Positions 11,793-24,175 of a stretch of 64,000 nt of DNA are shown here, piece by piece. The position numbers and the translations under genes were made by a program. Positions within the stretch are counted from its first letter, which is position 1. Each line of letters begins with the position of its first letter. A model generated the notes under the pieces. It searched no databases, was not told the DNA's origin, and was given only the letters and a program-made list of their open reading frames with translations. This stretch comes from Iris pallida (taxonomy: Eukaryota > Streptophyta > Magnoliopsida > Asparagales > Iridaceae): contig JANAVB010010791.1 in assembly GCA_029216955.1 (NCBI GenBank), forward strand, positions 7,304,567-7,368,566, in the 5' to 3' direction.

Positions 11793-11795
<3 letters not shown>

Positions 11796-12023
11796 AGCTT
11801 TTAGAGCAATTCAAGTAGCTTCAAAAATTCTAAAAAAATAACTAAAATATCTAAAATTCCAAATTATACTGTAGGCTACCTTTAATAGCATAGCACAAAG
11901 CATACATACCTATACATTATATATATACATATGTTAACTACAACTAATGAATCAATAAAAATAAAAATATATAACAAAATAAATTTTTTTAAATTAATTG
12001 GGAATAAAATATGGGGGTTTACA

Positions 12024-13506
12024 GAGGCGATTGACAATGAAATTGATTCCATCACCTCGAATAACACTTGGGTGTTGGTTGATCTTCCTGAAGGAGCTAA
12101 ACCCATCGGATGCAAATGGATCTTCAAGACGAAGATGAAAGCAGACGGAACTATTGACAAGTTCAAGGCTAGGTTGGTAGCCAAGAAATTTTCTCAGAAG
12201 CAGGGGATCGACTACTTTGACACGTATACTCCAGAAGTCCGGATGACTACCATCAGAATGTTGATTGCTCTCATAGCGATACATAAGATGGTGATACATC
12301 AGATGGATGTGAAAAGGCTTTCCGAAATGGCGAGCTGACCGAAGAGATTTACATGCAACAACCAGAGGAATTTGTCGTCAAGGGTCTTGAAGACAAAGTC
12401 TGCAAGTTGGTGAAATCCTTGTATGGTCTTAAACAGGCTCCCAAAATGTGGTATGAGAAATTTGATAAGGTTATAAGGTCAAATGGCTACATAGTCAGCG
12501 AGACGGACAAGTGTGTTTACACAAAGTTCGCTGATGGAAGAGGTGTGATCGTTTGTCTGTACGTGGACGACATACTGATCCTAGGTACGAATATGGGATG
12601 TGTCACGAAGACAAAGAAGTTCATCTCGAGCAAGTTCAGTATGAAGGACTTGGGGGAAGCTAATGTGATCTTAGGAATCATGATCATTCGGACAGATACT
12701 GGATTAGCGCTATCACAGTCTTATTATATTGAGAAGATGATCACACGTTTCGGGTATCAGGATCTTCCAGGGGTCGATACGCCTTACAGGTGTGATCTGA
12801 AGCTGAAGCCTAATTCAAGGGAAAGCGTCAGGCAGCTGGAGTACGTAAGCGTAATCGGGAGTTTAATGTATGCTACTACTGCCACAAGGCCTGACATAGT
12901 TTTTGTCGTGAGAATGTTGAGTCGTTTCATGAGCGACCCAGGCATTGAGCACTGGAAAGCTGTGTAATGGGTTATGAGATATCTCAAGAAGACTCAGACA
13001 TATGCACTGTACTACAGCAGAGATCCGCCGGTAGTGGAAGACTTCAGTGATGCCAGCTGGTACTCAGAGGTGGAGAGCGAGAGGTCCACAGGTGGATTCA
13101 TTTTCACAATAGGTAGAGCTGCTATATCGTAGAAGTCGAAGAAGCAGACTATGCTCTCGCGGTCATCTATGGAATCTGAGTTCTTTGTACTTGACACCGC
13201 AGTGGAGGAAGCAGAATGGCTTTGGGAGCTCATGTATGATCTTTCAGTCGTTGGGGCACAAATACCGGCAATACCTATATACTGCGACAACTAGACGACT
13301 GCGGCGGTATCATCAAATAACCTTTGCAATGGGAAGAAGAGGACTGTGCGGTTGAAACATAGGGCAGTACATGATCTCATCAAGAGAGGTGTTATTGTAG
13401 TGATTGATGTTTGGAGTCAGGAGAACCTGATGGATCCGTTCACCAAGGGCCTCAAGCGCCAGCTGGTCGATGACACAATAAGTAAAATAGGCTTGAAGGC
13501 ATTCTG
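12024..13506 (+). pseudogene. Copia A reverse transcriptase-RNase H remnant
   Basis: The frame resumes after element I with EAIDNEIDSI. It continues through the RT start (GCKWIFKTKMKADG), [22 protein letters not shown] (about 12415-12465) and the catalytic YVDDILIL (about 12560-12583). RNase H follows with FSDASW (about 13042), MESEFF, IYCDN and LKHRAVHDLIKRG. There are stops at 12336, 12966, about 13130 and about 13294, plus a short deletion after HQMDVK that shifts the frame. The C-terminal LIKRG...KGLK block corresponds to the intact-looking end of BC at 30342-30542. Confidence 0.87.
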
Positions 13507-14081
13507 ATATTGAATTATTGCAATCCTACCATAAAGTTTTATGCTATTAGTTCAAAGAAAAATCTACTAGGCATCTAGCTTTTGGTTCAAGGGAGGACCA
13601 TTAATCGGAAGAATATTAGGAACGGTGGGTACATGTCCTATTGGGAATGAAGAGGTTACGGACCTACAACCACTGTTGTCTACTGTTATTTTCTGTAAAA
13701 AATAGATCCTGTGGGTAGGTTGGCTTAAACGCCTTAATGAGTTCTCAGGCAGAGTGAATGCCTGGTGTGCTTTACAGGAAGCATGGTAGCGCAACACTAC
13801 AATGAGTGAAACTCTATGCTACTGCGGGGTGACTCCACTATGAGATTCCCAAAAAGGGTAATGCCTCGGCTTTGCGAGTCAAGTCACAGTGACGTAGTAC
13901 TGCAAATGGGTAGGTAGCCTAATGTTGTATGTTGAAATAAATATGGGTGTAATCAGTACTACAAAGGGGAGGAGTTCCTCATGTTACAGTGGCACGACAC
14001 CCCGATGAGGTACCTGGTCAGGGATAAAGCCTCGGCCTTGTAAGCCATGTCGTTGCGGTATAACACCGCAAGGGAGCCTAA
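13507..14081 (+). repeat. Copia A 3' non-coding region with ~150-bp tandem units (part 1)
   Basis: Two degenerate units start near 13795 and 13957. Each has the order: CACTACAA(T/A), a CTCATG(T)TAC-like stretch, GAATGCCTCGGC or AAGCCTCGGC, GTCA..G..GTAGTAC or GTCGTTGCGG, CGCAAG/GCAAATGGG, and AGCCTAA. A third unit lies at 28208-28370, beyond the G1 insertion. Element BC has the same three-unit layout at 29640-30070. The region lies between pol and the 3' LTR and has no protein frame. Confidence 0.7.
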
Positions 14082-14600
14082 TGTAACGTCCCAAATGTTG
14101 TACCCCGCCCGAAGCCCAGTTGCATAACCTTTTCACGGACCAAGGTTATACGGGAAGCTTCCAGAATATTCTAGAAGATGGCAGAAGGCTCCAGAAGATA
14201 GTGGATCTCTCCGGAATACCCAAGATCGTTCTAGGAGGCCCAAGAAGCTTCTGGATGGCCCGTGAAGTTTTCTTTTATGTTGCTAGGGAATAAACCTGGA
14301 ATATGCCGTTCCAGTTATGGTAGAAAAGAATAATCCTTGGAATATTCCTTCCAGGACTTTCCATGTAAAGCTCTCTGAGCACTTATAAAAGGGGGAGGCT
14401 TTCATTTGTTCCTCACCACCAAAACTTGTAAGCATTTTCCATTCAATAAAGAAATCTTACGAGTCTCCTCTTTGCTCCACTATTCTAATTTCCTTAGCGA
14501 TCTAGCTAAGTCGGGTTGGGAAGGCTTGCACGAGTCTTTGAAGGAAAAGACAGTGCGCCGCACGGGACGAAGTGTTAGCAAAAATACTAAGTCCGTGACA
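14082..14600 (+). repeat. 5' LTR of G1
   Basis: Starts TGTAACGTCCCAAATG and ends CCGTGACA. It is about 95% identical to 27685-28203. A TATA-like CACTTATAAAAGG at about 14379-14391 lies upstream of AATAAAGAAATC, a plausible poly(A) signal. Confidence 0.92.
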
Positions 14601-14602
14601 AG

Positions 14603-14614
14603 TGGTATCAGAGC
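14603..14614 (+). other. Primer-binding site of G1 (initiator tRNA-Met)
   Basis: TGGTATCAGAGC lies two bases after the LTR end. It is the usual complement of the 3' end of plant initiator methionine tRNA. Confidence 0.92.
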
Positions 14615-14632
14615 AAAGGTTCGATCGCCGTC

Positions 14633-15745
14633 ATGTCTTCGACCGAAGCAATCATCAATGAGCAACCCGCATCGCCTAAGGAGAATGCGAAGGCCTCGAG
14701 GAAGGGCAAGAGCAAGGAACCGTCGATGTAACGGGCTCTTGGCTAGTTGGCTGAACGGATTGAGATGTTGGAGAAAGGCGTGACGGGCGTCGAATTTCAA
14801 ATGGAGTAGAACCAAGCGGGTCACGAGGAATTCACCCAGGGTTTGGAGGCGAATGTCGCCACGGCTATGTCGGAGTTACGAAAGTATCTCCGCGAGATGC
14901 AGGCCGAGTTCGAGGAGGAACGAAAGGCCACTAAGGCGGAGATTGCCGAACTGTGCAAAGAGCTACAAATCAAGGCGAACGTCCTCGAGAGGGCCATTGC
15001 TGGTGGTCCGACTGCGAGTAGGGAGTCGACGCAGAGGGTGAAGTATCCAGAACCCAAATCCTTCACTGGCGTACGGGACGTGAAAGAGGTGGATAACTTC
15101 ATCTGGAATGTCGAGCGCTACCAAAAGGCGATCCGCATCGAGGATGAGACCGACAAGGTAAATACAGCGTCCCTATATTTCTCTGATGATGCTATGCTGT
15201 GATGGCGATGCAGGTGCATCGATATAGAAAAGGGGAAAAGGGGCTCTGCTCGATCGAGACTTGGGAGGATCTCAAGAAGGATATCAAGTCTCAATTCTAC
15301 CCGAAGAACGTGGAGTATGTCGCGAGACGGAGTTTGCGACAACTCAAACACACCAAGTCCGTCAAGGAGTATATGGCGGAGTTCACCTGCCTGATGCTTT
15401 CCATTTCCACTATAGGCGAAAAGGATCGCCTGTTCCACTTCCTGGAAGGTCTATAACCATGGGCGGCATAAGAATTGCATAGGCAAGATGTGTCAGATGT
15501 GAATGCGACAGCCGAGAAGCTGATGGAGTATCGACCGAGTGATGCCCCAAAACCTAAGGAAAAGACCACCACCAAGTTCAATGGTGGGGGAGCGAAGAAG
15601 AACAACAGAAAGGGAGGCCCGCCGAAGGACAAGCCGTACGAAAGCCTTCGACGGAACGGAAGATTGAATGCTTCCTGTGTGGAGGAAATCACTTCATACG
15701 AGACTGCCCGAACAAAGGCAAGAGGGTGAACGCGGTCCAAGGCGA
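14633..15745 (+). pseudogene. G1 gag remnant
   Basis: ATG at 14633 (MSSTEAIINEQ) sits just after the primer-binding site, the expected gag start. In-frame stops appear within 35 codons and again near 14807. A coiled-coil-like Glu/Lys/Arg-rich stretch spans about 14860-15000. The core gag region (PKSFTGVRDVKEVDNFIW, about 15050-15110; LKKDIKSQFYPKN, about 15270) is split by frameshifts near 15200 and a stop near 15455. The zinc knuckle CFLCGGNHFIRDC is at 15669-15708. Broken beyond function. Confidence 0.85.
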
Positions 15746-15779
15746 GGAGGTCGAGAACGAGGAGCCTAAGAAGGGGCTC

Positions 15780-17540
15780 ACATGGGTGCCCTGCGCCTAT
15801 TGAACGCTTTGAAGAGCAAGGCGGTAGTGTCCATGACCCCAAATCGAGAGCTGATGTACATGGACGTAAAGATCAACGGCCATAAACCAGGGCGATGGTC
15901 GACACAGGGGCAACCCACAACTTTATCTCGGACGCGGAGGTCCGACGCTTGGGTCTTGTGCTAGAAAAAGACTCAAGCACGATCAAGGCAGTCAACTCTG
16001 AGGCGCGTCCCATGCAGGGGATGGCCAAAGGAGTGAAGATCCAAGTGGGAGACTTGACTGGTGTCACCAGTCTCATGGCCGCACCACTAGATGGCTTCAA
16101 TATGATCCTTGAGATGGACTTCCTTACTTCGGCAAAGGCGGTCCCAATGCCGCATCTGGGAGTCGTCGGGATCATGGAGGAGAGCTCTCCATACATGGTG
16201 ACAGCTGCACGAGGCGAGGTTGCAAAGGGGAAGTCTCTCTCCGTATTACAACTCAAGAATGAGATGCGACACGGAGAGACGACCTACCTTGCAATGCTCA
16301 AGACGGAGGAAGCGCCCGTGCAGGAGGATCTTCCACCTGAGATCGATGACGTCCTTGTGGAGTTCGGGGACGTCATGTCGAAGGAGTTGCCAAAGAGGCT
16401 ACCTCCGCGGAGGGAGGTAGACCACACCATCGAGTTGGAGCCGGGCACGAAGCCGTCCGCCATGGCTCCATATGGCATGGCCCCGCCCGAGCTAGACGAG
16501 TTGAAGAAGCAACTCAAGGAGCTGCTGGACGCGGGATTCATCAGACCGTCGAAGGCCCCGTATGGTGCACCGGTGCTATTCCAAAAGAAGAAGGATGGAA
16601 GCCTTCGTTTGTGCATCGACTATCATGCACTAAACAAGGTAACCGTCAAGAACAAATATTCCATCCCGTTGGTGGCTGACTTGTTCGACCAATTGGGAGG
16701 CGCAAGATACTTCTCCAAACTTGATCTGCGCTCGGGGTATTATCAAGTTCGGATTGCAGAGGGCGACGAGGCTAAGACGGCATGCGTTACGAGGTATGGC
16801 GCATATGAGTTTATTGTTATGCCTTTTGGTCTAACAAATGCTCCTGCGACTTTTTGTACTTTGATGAACAAGCTCTTCCACCCCTACTTAGATCGGTTCG
16901 TCGTAGTCTACCTCGACGACATCTTCGTGTACTCAAACACGATGGAGGAGCACATCGAGCATTTGAAGACCGTCTTCCAGGTGCTAAGGGAAAATGAACT
17001 CTTCGTCAAACGGGGGAAGTGCTCATTCGCACAAGAAGAGGTGTCGTTTTTGGGGTACTGGATCGGGCATGGCAAGATATGGATGGACGACGCAAAGGTC
17101 CAGTCCAAACGGGAGTGGGAGGCTCCCACCAAGCCGAAGGAGCTGCGATCGTTCCCTGGCTTGGCGAACTACTACCGACGGTTCATCCGAGGATATTCCG
17201 CCATAGCAGCGCCTCTGACCGATCTGCTGTGGAAGGATCGGGCATGGAGCTGGATGCCTCGATACGAGGAGGCATTCGAGGCAATGAAGCGGGCTGTGAC
17301 GGAGGAGCTGGTCTTATCTTTACTGGACTACTCCAAGGCGTTCGAACTGCACACGGACGTGTCCAACTTCAACATCGGTGGGGTGTTGGTGCAGGAAGGG
17401 CACCCTATCGCGTTCGAGAGCTGCAAGTTGAATGATACGAGCGGTGCTACACGGTGCAAGAGAAGGAGATGACTGCGGTCGTGCATAGCTTAAGGACATG
17501 GCGGCACTACCTCCTCGGTACCAAGTTCGTGGTCATGACT
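15780..17540 (+). pseudogene. G1 pol, first part: protease, RT, RNase H start
   Basis: A long open stretch (15895-17472) keeps most of the polyprotein. It has protease [12 protein letters not shown] (active D at about 15898) and RT from [12 protein letters not shown] (about 16470) through [12 protein letters not shown] and [13 protein letters not shown] to YLDDIFVYS (about 16909-16935). RNase H begins [15 protein letters not shown] (about 17347). A frameshift near 15890 separates it from gag. After about 17470 the frame changes again, and G2 cuts it at 17540 following a KFVVM-type motif. It continues at 26016. The RT catalytic aspartates are intact, but the enzyme as a whole cannot be made. 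Confidence 0.87.
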
Positions 17541-19369
17541 TATCACGCCCTGACTCGCCGAATCGGTCGCCATCGCCTTGACTCGATATAAATCGATCCC
17601 CACGGGTCGGGACGTGATGCCGTGCAAGTCTTTAATGGACTTTCACAAGGCAAGGATGTGCAATTGGAAATTCCTTTTTGACTCGACGCGTTGAAATTAA
17701 ACAGTACAGAGAGTTGAAGACATAGCATAGGAAGAAATTTAGCTTTTCATTCATAAACTTGCAAAGTATGTGCAAGGTCATTTTTGTATTACATATGCCG
17801 TTGCGGCTACATCTTGAAATACAAAAGAAAAGCTCTCGACAAGCTTGTCCTGAAATAATCCTTGTCGTTCCATACATTCACGCCCCTTTATACATTTGAA
17901 CAAAGCCTTCGATCTGAGTTGGGCTTCAAAATACTTCAAAATAGGAGAGCTTCGTGCCGCCTCCTATTCTTCAGCTTCAGGTCTAGTCTCGCGCTCCCGT
18001 AGCGCGCTCGTTACCTAGGGAGTTGGGGGTTAGCACACTTGCTAGTGGATGGGACGAACCCACTCGCCTAAACCGACACTGCTTATTAAGGATTCTAGCA
18101 TACGAAGTGATCTTTCTATTTAGAACTATATGAATTGCAGTTCATATCGAAGGCACATTTTAAATGATAACACATAACCAATTTTAAGCATTCTTACCAC
18201 GGCCATGCTCCTTTCCTGCACAAAATATACATGATACTTACCACCTGCACAAGACAATAGGTGAGTATGCAATCTATCCTATATGCGGTCATTGGTGATA
18301 TCGACACCATGAAGGACGATTATGTAGCCTTGCGACGCGTCCTCCAGTCCAGGTAGCGAGCCTAACTGGAGGTCTCGTAATGCCTCGCGCCGAAGCACGA
18401 TTTCCATAATTTTCTCCTAGGCCGTTTCGATCCCAAGGCCCCGGGTACCGTCTCGAGGAAAGCTCACCTTGTGCACAAGTCGTCCTTAACCATACGAATG
18501 TTTGAACAGTTTAACATGTATGAAGTAAATAGCATAGCGTAACCATTATCAAACCACATAATCATTCCTACTCGTGCAAGGGTCCTTTTCCCCGAAACCG
18601 TACGTTCTGATTTAGCATCCCGTAGGCACCAAATTCTCCGAGGCATGATATACCGCAACCAAGGTTTTCTTCGTTGTGTTTTGTATGGCATGAAAATATA
18701 TTCTATCTCTTTCTTAGAACTTTATCTTTTCTCTACTTAGGGTGAACTTATAGATACGGGGTTAACTTCTCTAGGTTGATACATTATCCCGAGTTCTCGA
18801 TCTTAGTGGCAAGCATACATCCCGTTAGCATCATCGATTTGAACGTTGAACTTTAAGAATTTAGTTGGCGGGAAGAAGTAGAAAAGAAGGGGCCGAAGAA
18901 CCACCCATCTAAGGAGATTACGTCGAGAGTAGGAGAACGCTTCGCGACAGTCAAGCGTCAGTTACACGAACTCCTGCAATGGCACGAGCATCGAATTAGA
19001 ACCATTCCTTCGAAATTCCCAAAGACGCATTCAGAAATCGACGCGAAAGCACACTATCAAATCCATGCCACAATTCGTTCAGAAAGCCAAAAAAACTAAT
19101 AAAACCAACGGCAGACGGGTTGCATCGCTCTCTTTAGAGTTCCTTCGCCAAGATGTCGCCTACCGCATCTAGGACTTATTCTAACAGTAGTCGATCCATT
19201 AGTTGGAACGGTACTCATATCACTCGTCCAAATCGATTTTATTGATGCCATGGTTTTTGTATACCAAACTTGCCGTCGAGTCAGACTAGCCATCTATGTT
19301 CCCGACCATGTCTGACTTGGCACAAGCCTATTACATAGTGCTTCGCCCCAACGGGAGTTGGGCACTACA
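17541..19369 (-). repeat. 3' LTR of G2
   Basis: The minus strand begins TGTAGTGCCCAACTCCC at 19369. It matches 24176-26015 over its whole length with scattered substitutions and small indels. All short frames inside it are duplicated in the other LTR and are not genes. Confidence 0.9.
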
Positions 19370-19379
19370 TAATATACCA

Positions 19380-22300
19380 CTAAGAAAAAGTTTCATCCCG
19401 AAACTTAAGAACAAGGCTCTGACCTTCGTTGGCAAAAAGTGAAGGGTACTTATCCTTCATCTCTGCCTCTAGTTCCCACGTCGACTCCTCAACGGAATGG
19501 TTGCGCCAGAGTACGCGAACCAAGGACATCGATCGGCTCCGCAGGATATTTTCTTTACGGTCTAAAATTTGCACGGGCTCCTCCGAGTATGATAGATCGG
19601 CACGTAGCTCCAATTGATCGAAACTAACCACATGACTTGGATCATGCACGTACTTCCGAAGTTGGGAGACATGGAAGACGTCATGCACTTCAGCCAGGGC
19701 AGGAGGTAGCGTGATCCGGTAAGCAACGGTCGCCACTCTTTCGAGAATCTCGAAGGGCCCTATGAATTTCGGACTCAGTTTGCATTTTACTCCGAATCGC
19801 ATGACGTCCCGCATCGGCGTCACCTTCAGAAACACATGGTCCCCAACCAATAACTCTAACGGTCGTCGACGAGTATCTGCATAACTCTTTTGTCGACTCT
19901 GAGCAATATGGAGCCTATCTCGAATCATGCGGACCTTCTCGACGGCTTGTTCCCGACTTCGTCCCAGCAAATCGGAGATCGGCACTTCCTCCCGTAAAGC
20001 GCCTCGTAGGGAGCCATTTGGATGCTCGATTGATAACTATTGTTGTATGCGAACTCCGCGAGCGGCAAGTGCGTGTCCCAACTAGTCTTCAGATCTATCG
20101 CACACAGACGTAACATATCCTCGAGGATCTGATTCACTCTTTCTGGCTGGCCATCGGTTTGCGGATGGTACGCGGAGCTAAGGTTCAACTTAGTGCCCAG
20201 CGTCGCCTGTAGACTCGTCCAGAAATGTGATAAGAATCGTCCGTCTCTGTCCGAAATAATTATGACAGGTATCCCGTGCAGTCTGACGATCTCGTTGAGA
20301 TAAATCTGAGCTAACCGATCGACGCTCCATGATGTTTTAATAGCGATGAAATGAGCGGATTTGGTCAAACGATCGATAATGACCCAAATCGTATCATTCC
20401 CCCGCGACGTCTTCGGAAGGCCCATGATAAAATTCATAGAGATGTCGTTCCACTTCCATACTGGAATGTCGAGGTTCTATAGCTCCCCGCCTGGTCTTTG
20501 ATGCTCGGCCTTCACCCGTTGACAAGCCATGCAATGTGACACAAACGTTGCTACGTCTTTCTTTATGCCGTGCCACCAAAGGTCGTGCACAGGTCCTTAT
20601 ACATTTTGGTACTTCCGGGGTGCAACGAGTACTTCGCATAATGGGCCTCCGTTAGTATCTCCTTTCTAAGTTCAGCATGGTCCGGCACGCATATCCTCCC
20701 CTTCATCTGCGTCATTCCTCCCTCGTCCACCACAAAGTCGGTCGCCTTTCTCGTCGAAATCAGCTCACACATCTTCTTCAGGAATGGGTTGTCCTCCTGT
20801 ACAGTCTTTATTTTGTTGTGCAAGCTCGACTCAAGGTGCAATTGAGCCAATCGTGCTCCACAGTAACGGATTCGGAGTTCGATACCCATCTCTGCCAAGT
20901 CTCGCTGTATGTTATGGTTGATAGACAAGCACCCTGCAAACATTCTACTCAGAGCGTCCGCTATGACGTTTCCCTTACCTGGCGTGTACTCGATAGTCAG
21001 ATCATAGTCTTTAATGAGTTGGAGCCAACGCCGCTGCCGTAAGTTCAGGTCCCGTTGAGTGAAGATGTATTTGAGGCTCTAATGGTCCGTATAGATGCTG
21101 CAAGCTACACCATAAAGATAGTGCCGCCATAGCTTCAACGTGAACACAATCGCCGCTAACTCAAGATCATACGTAGGATAATTCTTCTCGTGTTGCTTCA
21201 AATGTCTCAAAGCAAACGAAATCACCTTATCCCTTTGCATAAGCACGCATCCCAAACCAGTCCGTGATGCATCGCTAAATATTTGAAACCCTTCTGGCCC
21301 GTCCGAAAATGCAAGGATCGGCGCTGAGATGAGCCGTTTCTTCAACTCTTGAAAGCTCGATTCGCAGGCGTCGTTCCACTCGAATGCGACACCCTTCTGG
21401 GTGAGGCGAGTCAGAGGCGACGCAATTTTGGCAAAATCTTTCACAAATCTACGGTAGTAGCTTGCCAAGCCGAGGAAACTTCGGATGTCGACTGCTGAGG
21501 TAGGCCGCTTCCAATCAACTATCGCTTCAATCTTCTTTAGGTCCACCGTGACGCCTTCAGCTGAGACAACGTGCCCAAGGAAAGTCACGCTGCTCATCCA
21601 GAACTCGTACTTGCTTAGCTTGGCATAAAGTTGGTGTTCATGCAGAGTCTTTAGCACCGTCTTCAAGTGTTCCGCGTGCTCGTCCTTGCTTTTCGAATAT
21701 ATGAGAATGTCATCGATGAATACGACGACAAATTTGTCTATGAACGGTCGGAACACACGGTTCATTAGGTCCATGAACGCGACAGGAGCGTTTGGCAAGC
21801 TGAAGGGCATGACCAGAAATTCGTAGTGACCATATTGAGTTCGGAAGGCAGACTTCGGCACGTCCTCAGACTTGATCTTTAACTGATGGTAGCCTGAGCG
21901 AAGATCAATCTTGGAAAATATCGTCGCCCCTTGCAATTGGTCAAACAAATTGTCTATCCTCGGCAACGGGTACTTGTTCGGCACCGTGGCTTTGTTAAGT
22001 TCTCGATAGTCGATACACAGCCGCATCGACCCATCCTTCTTCATTATAAAAAACACTGGAGCACCCCACGGGGAGACGCTAGGACGAATATATCCGCGAT
22101 CTAGCAATTCTTGTAGTTGTGCCTTCAGTTCCTTCAGCTCTACCGGCGCCATTCGATAGGGTACTTTGGATATCGGTCGGGTGTCCGGAAAGGTGTCATT
22201 GCTGAATTCTATCTCTCGGTCCGGCGGCATCCCTGACAACTTGTCTGGGAATACATCAGGAAATTCTGCTACGACTTCAGTCTGGGCCGTGCTTGCAATC

Positions 22301-22497
22301 TCCGTTCTCGTGTCTCGAACTGATACTAGATATCCGCTGCACCAGAATACAACATACGTCTTGCCAAAATTGTCGATATCATCATTGCTGCCTTTGACGC
22401 TGCTTCGCATGAATAGGAGAACTCGGTTTTGCCTAGAAGGCGGAACACAACTCTCTTTTCCACGCACTCGATCGTTGCGTGGCATGCACACAACCAA
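19380..22497 (-). pseudogene. G2 pol: RT, RNase H, integrase, degenerate chromodomain
   Basis: Read leftwards from about 22497. [21 protein letters not shown] precedes RT, with [34 protein letters not shown] and [10 protein letters not shown] (about 21690-21720). RNase H follows with [15 protein letters not shown]. There is a stop at about 21079 after IYTDH. The integrase zinc region [14 protein letters not shown] is at about 20600, with a frameshift after it. The integrase core has [37 protein letters not shown] and [11 protein letters not shown] (20437-19960). The C terminus has [17 protein letters not shown] and EEPVQILDRKENILRS, a degenerate chromodomain typical of Tekay/Del. It ends FRDETFS beside the polypurine tract. 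Three breaks disable it. Confidence 0.88.
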
Positions 22498-23960
22498 TCG
22501 ATGCCGAGGATTATATCGTACTCCTTGACGTCGAGGACGATAACTTCCAAGGATAGATTCTTCCCTTCGATGCAGATGTAACCATCCCTACAAATCTGAG
22601 TGGCAGACATATCTACTCCCGATGGAGTGCTAACGCTAAGATTCATATCTAAAAGTTGCATAGGTAGTTTATTCTCTTTTACAAAGTCGACAGATATAAA
22701 ACTACGCGTAGCACCCGAATCGAACAATACTCTAGCAGGCATATTTTTATAGAGTAGTATACCTGTCACTACAGTGTCGAACGCAAAAGCTTCGTCCCGA
22801 GTCAGTACGTAGACTCGACCTTGCGCCCCTTGGCGATTTTGTGGTTTCACGGGCACCGCGTTTACGCCATGGACGGGAGGCGCCCTGTTCTGGTTCTGGC
22901 TCTGGACGTCCCTTGGTGGATGTTGGTTCGCCCTCCCCATGCGACAATCTACTGCCTTGTGACCTAGCTGGCCACACTTGAAGCATCCCCCTCGGCAATC
23001 GACCGCCAGATGTCCCATCTTACCGCAGCGATGGCACCGTATGCCAGGGTGAGGCCCCCGATACTCGGACGTATTCTGGCGCTTTGGTGCACCAGATCCT
23101 CTCGCGTCGTGAGGACGCTTGTTGAAGTTGTTGCGGATGCTTGATCCGCCCTTCTGCGAAGCTCGACCGAAGATTCGCTCACTATCAAGGGCGGCGTTAT
23201 ATGATTCCCTGTAAGTCTGGCATCTCTGGTTCATGACATCCTGACGCAAATCATCATTCAATCCTTGCTGGAAGCGCTCGCACCACGCCTCCGTGTTCGG
23301 CAGAAAGGCCTCGGCAAACTTCGCAAGCTTCACAAACTTCGCATCGTAGTCTTCAACGGACAGGTTTCCTTGCTTCAAGGACATGAATTCCTCTTCTTTC
23401 TGTCGACGAAGGGCACGAGGAATGTATTGCTCGAGGAAGGCCAGTGTCTCCCACGAGATCTTGGTGTTGGGGTTGGCCTCTTGGAGTTCATGTTTCTTCG
23501 CCTCCCACCAGTCGTAGGCCCTCAAGTTTAGCTACAACGCTGCCCACCCAACTCGCTTGGACCCCTTGATGCTGAGGAGATTGAACAGACCCTCAATCTT
23601 CACTAGCCACCCTATGACTTCGTCAGGCTCTGCTCGACCATTGAATTCAGGCGGGTTCATCTTCTTGAACTTGGTCATCTTGAGCAGGGAGGAGGAAGAC
23701 ATATGTTTTGTCTTTACGGGTTGTACTTCTTCTTCCGACATGATGGTCGTCGAGTTTTGTTGCGTCGCTATGGTGCTCACGATCTAGGTCAGGGCCTCCA
23801 TTTGCTTTTGTTGGGCGCTAATTTGGGTCTAGATCTGTTCTTGTAGCTGTCGTTGCTGCATCTCCGACTGGCGTTGTTGGAGTTCCATAAGGCGTAGTAG
23901 TCGCTCTATGGCAGATTCGCTAGGCGTCGCGCCTTCGGTGCTATCTGTGCTAATCAATGT
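22326..23960 (-). pseudogene. G2 gag-protease remnant
   Basis: The gag N-terminal Gln-rich part (MELQQRQSEMQQRQLQ, about 23888) is followed by stops near 23840 and 23788. The body has MNPPEFNGRAEPDEVIGWL (about 23660), a stop near 23530, then YDWWEAKKHELQ onward. Two zinc knuckles, CHRCGKMGHLAVDC and CFKCGQLGHKAVDC, lie at about 23040-22930. Protease follows with RVLFDSGATRSFIS (about 22730-22690) and [11 protein letters not shown] frameshift near 22440 joins it to pol. Confidence 0.86.
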
Positions 23961-24160
23961 GGCATTGACAGCAGGGACACCCAGTCTTTCCGGTATTCAT
24001 ACAAAATTAAGAAAACCCGTTAGTATTCTCAAAATATCTACGGGCTTATATACATGGAACGATTATTTCAAGCCGCATATGTCGAAAAGCATAGTTTTTC
24101 AAAAATCGCAACGGCATCATCTAAAAGAAAGTATTTTGAAAGGTCCGAGGTGTGAACCGT

Positions 24161-24172
24161 GCTCTGATACCA
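24161..24172 (-). other. Primer-binding site of G2
   Basis: The minus strand reads TGGTATCAGAGC, beginning a few bases after the LTR end at 24176. It is complementary to initiator tRNA-Met. Confidence 0.9.
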
Positions 24173-24175
24173 ACT

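Larger units (their letters stand above)
7803..12023 (-). mobile_element. Element I: probable solo LTR inserted in Copia A
   Basis: The insertion is bounded by a perfect 5-bp direct repeat GAGGC (7798-7802 and 12024-12028). The Copia frame continues across it (WKEA before, EAIDNEID after). Read on the minus strand it begins TGTAAACCCCC and ends GAGCGTTATA, i.e. TG...(C)A with one changed base. No gag/pol and no second LTR are seen, so a solo LTR is the simplest reading. The start resembles that of the Gypsy LTR at 39010 (TGTCACCCCCAT). Size is inflated by TA microsatellites and a foldback element inside. The - orientation is inferred from the LTR start. Confidence 0.65.
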
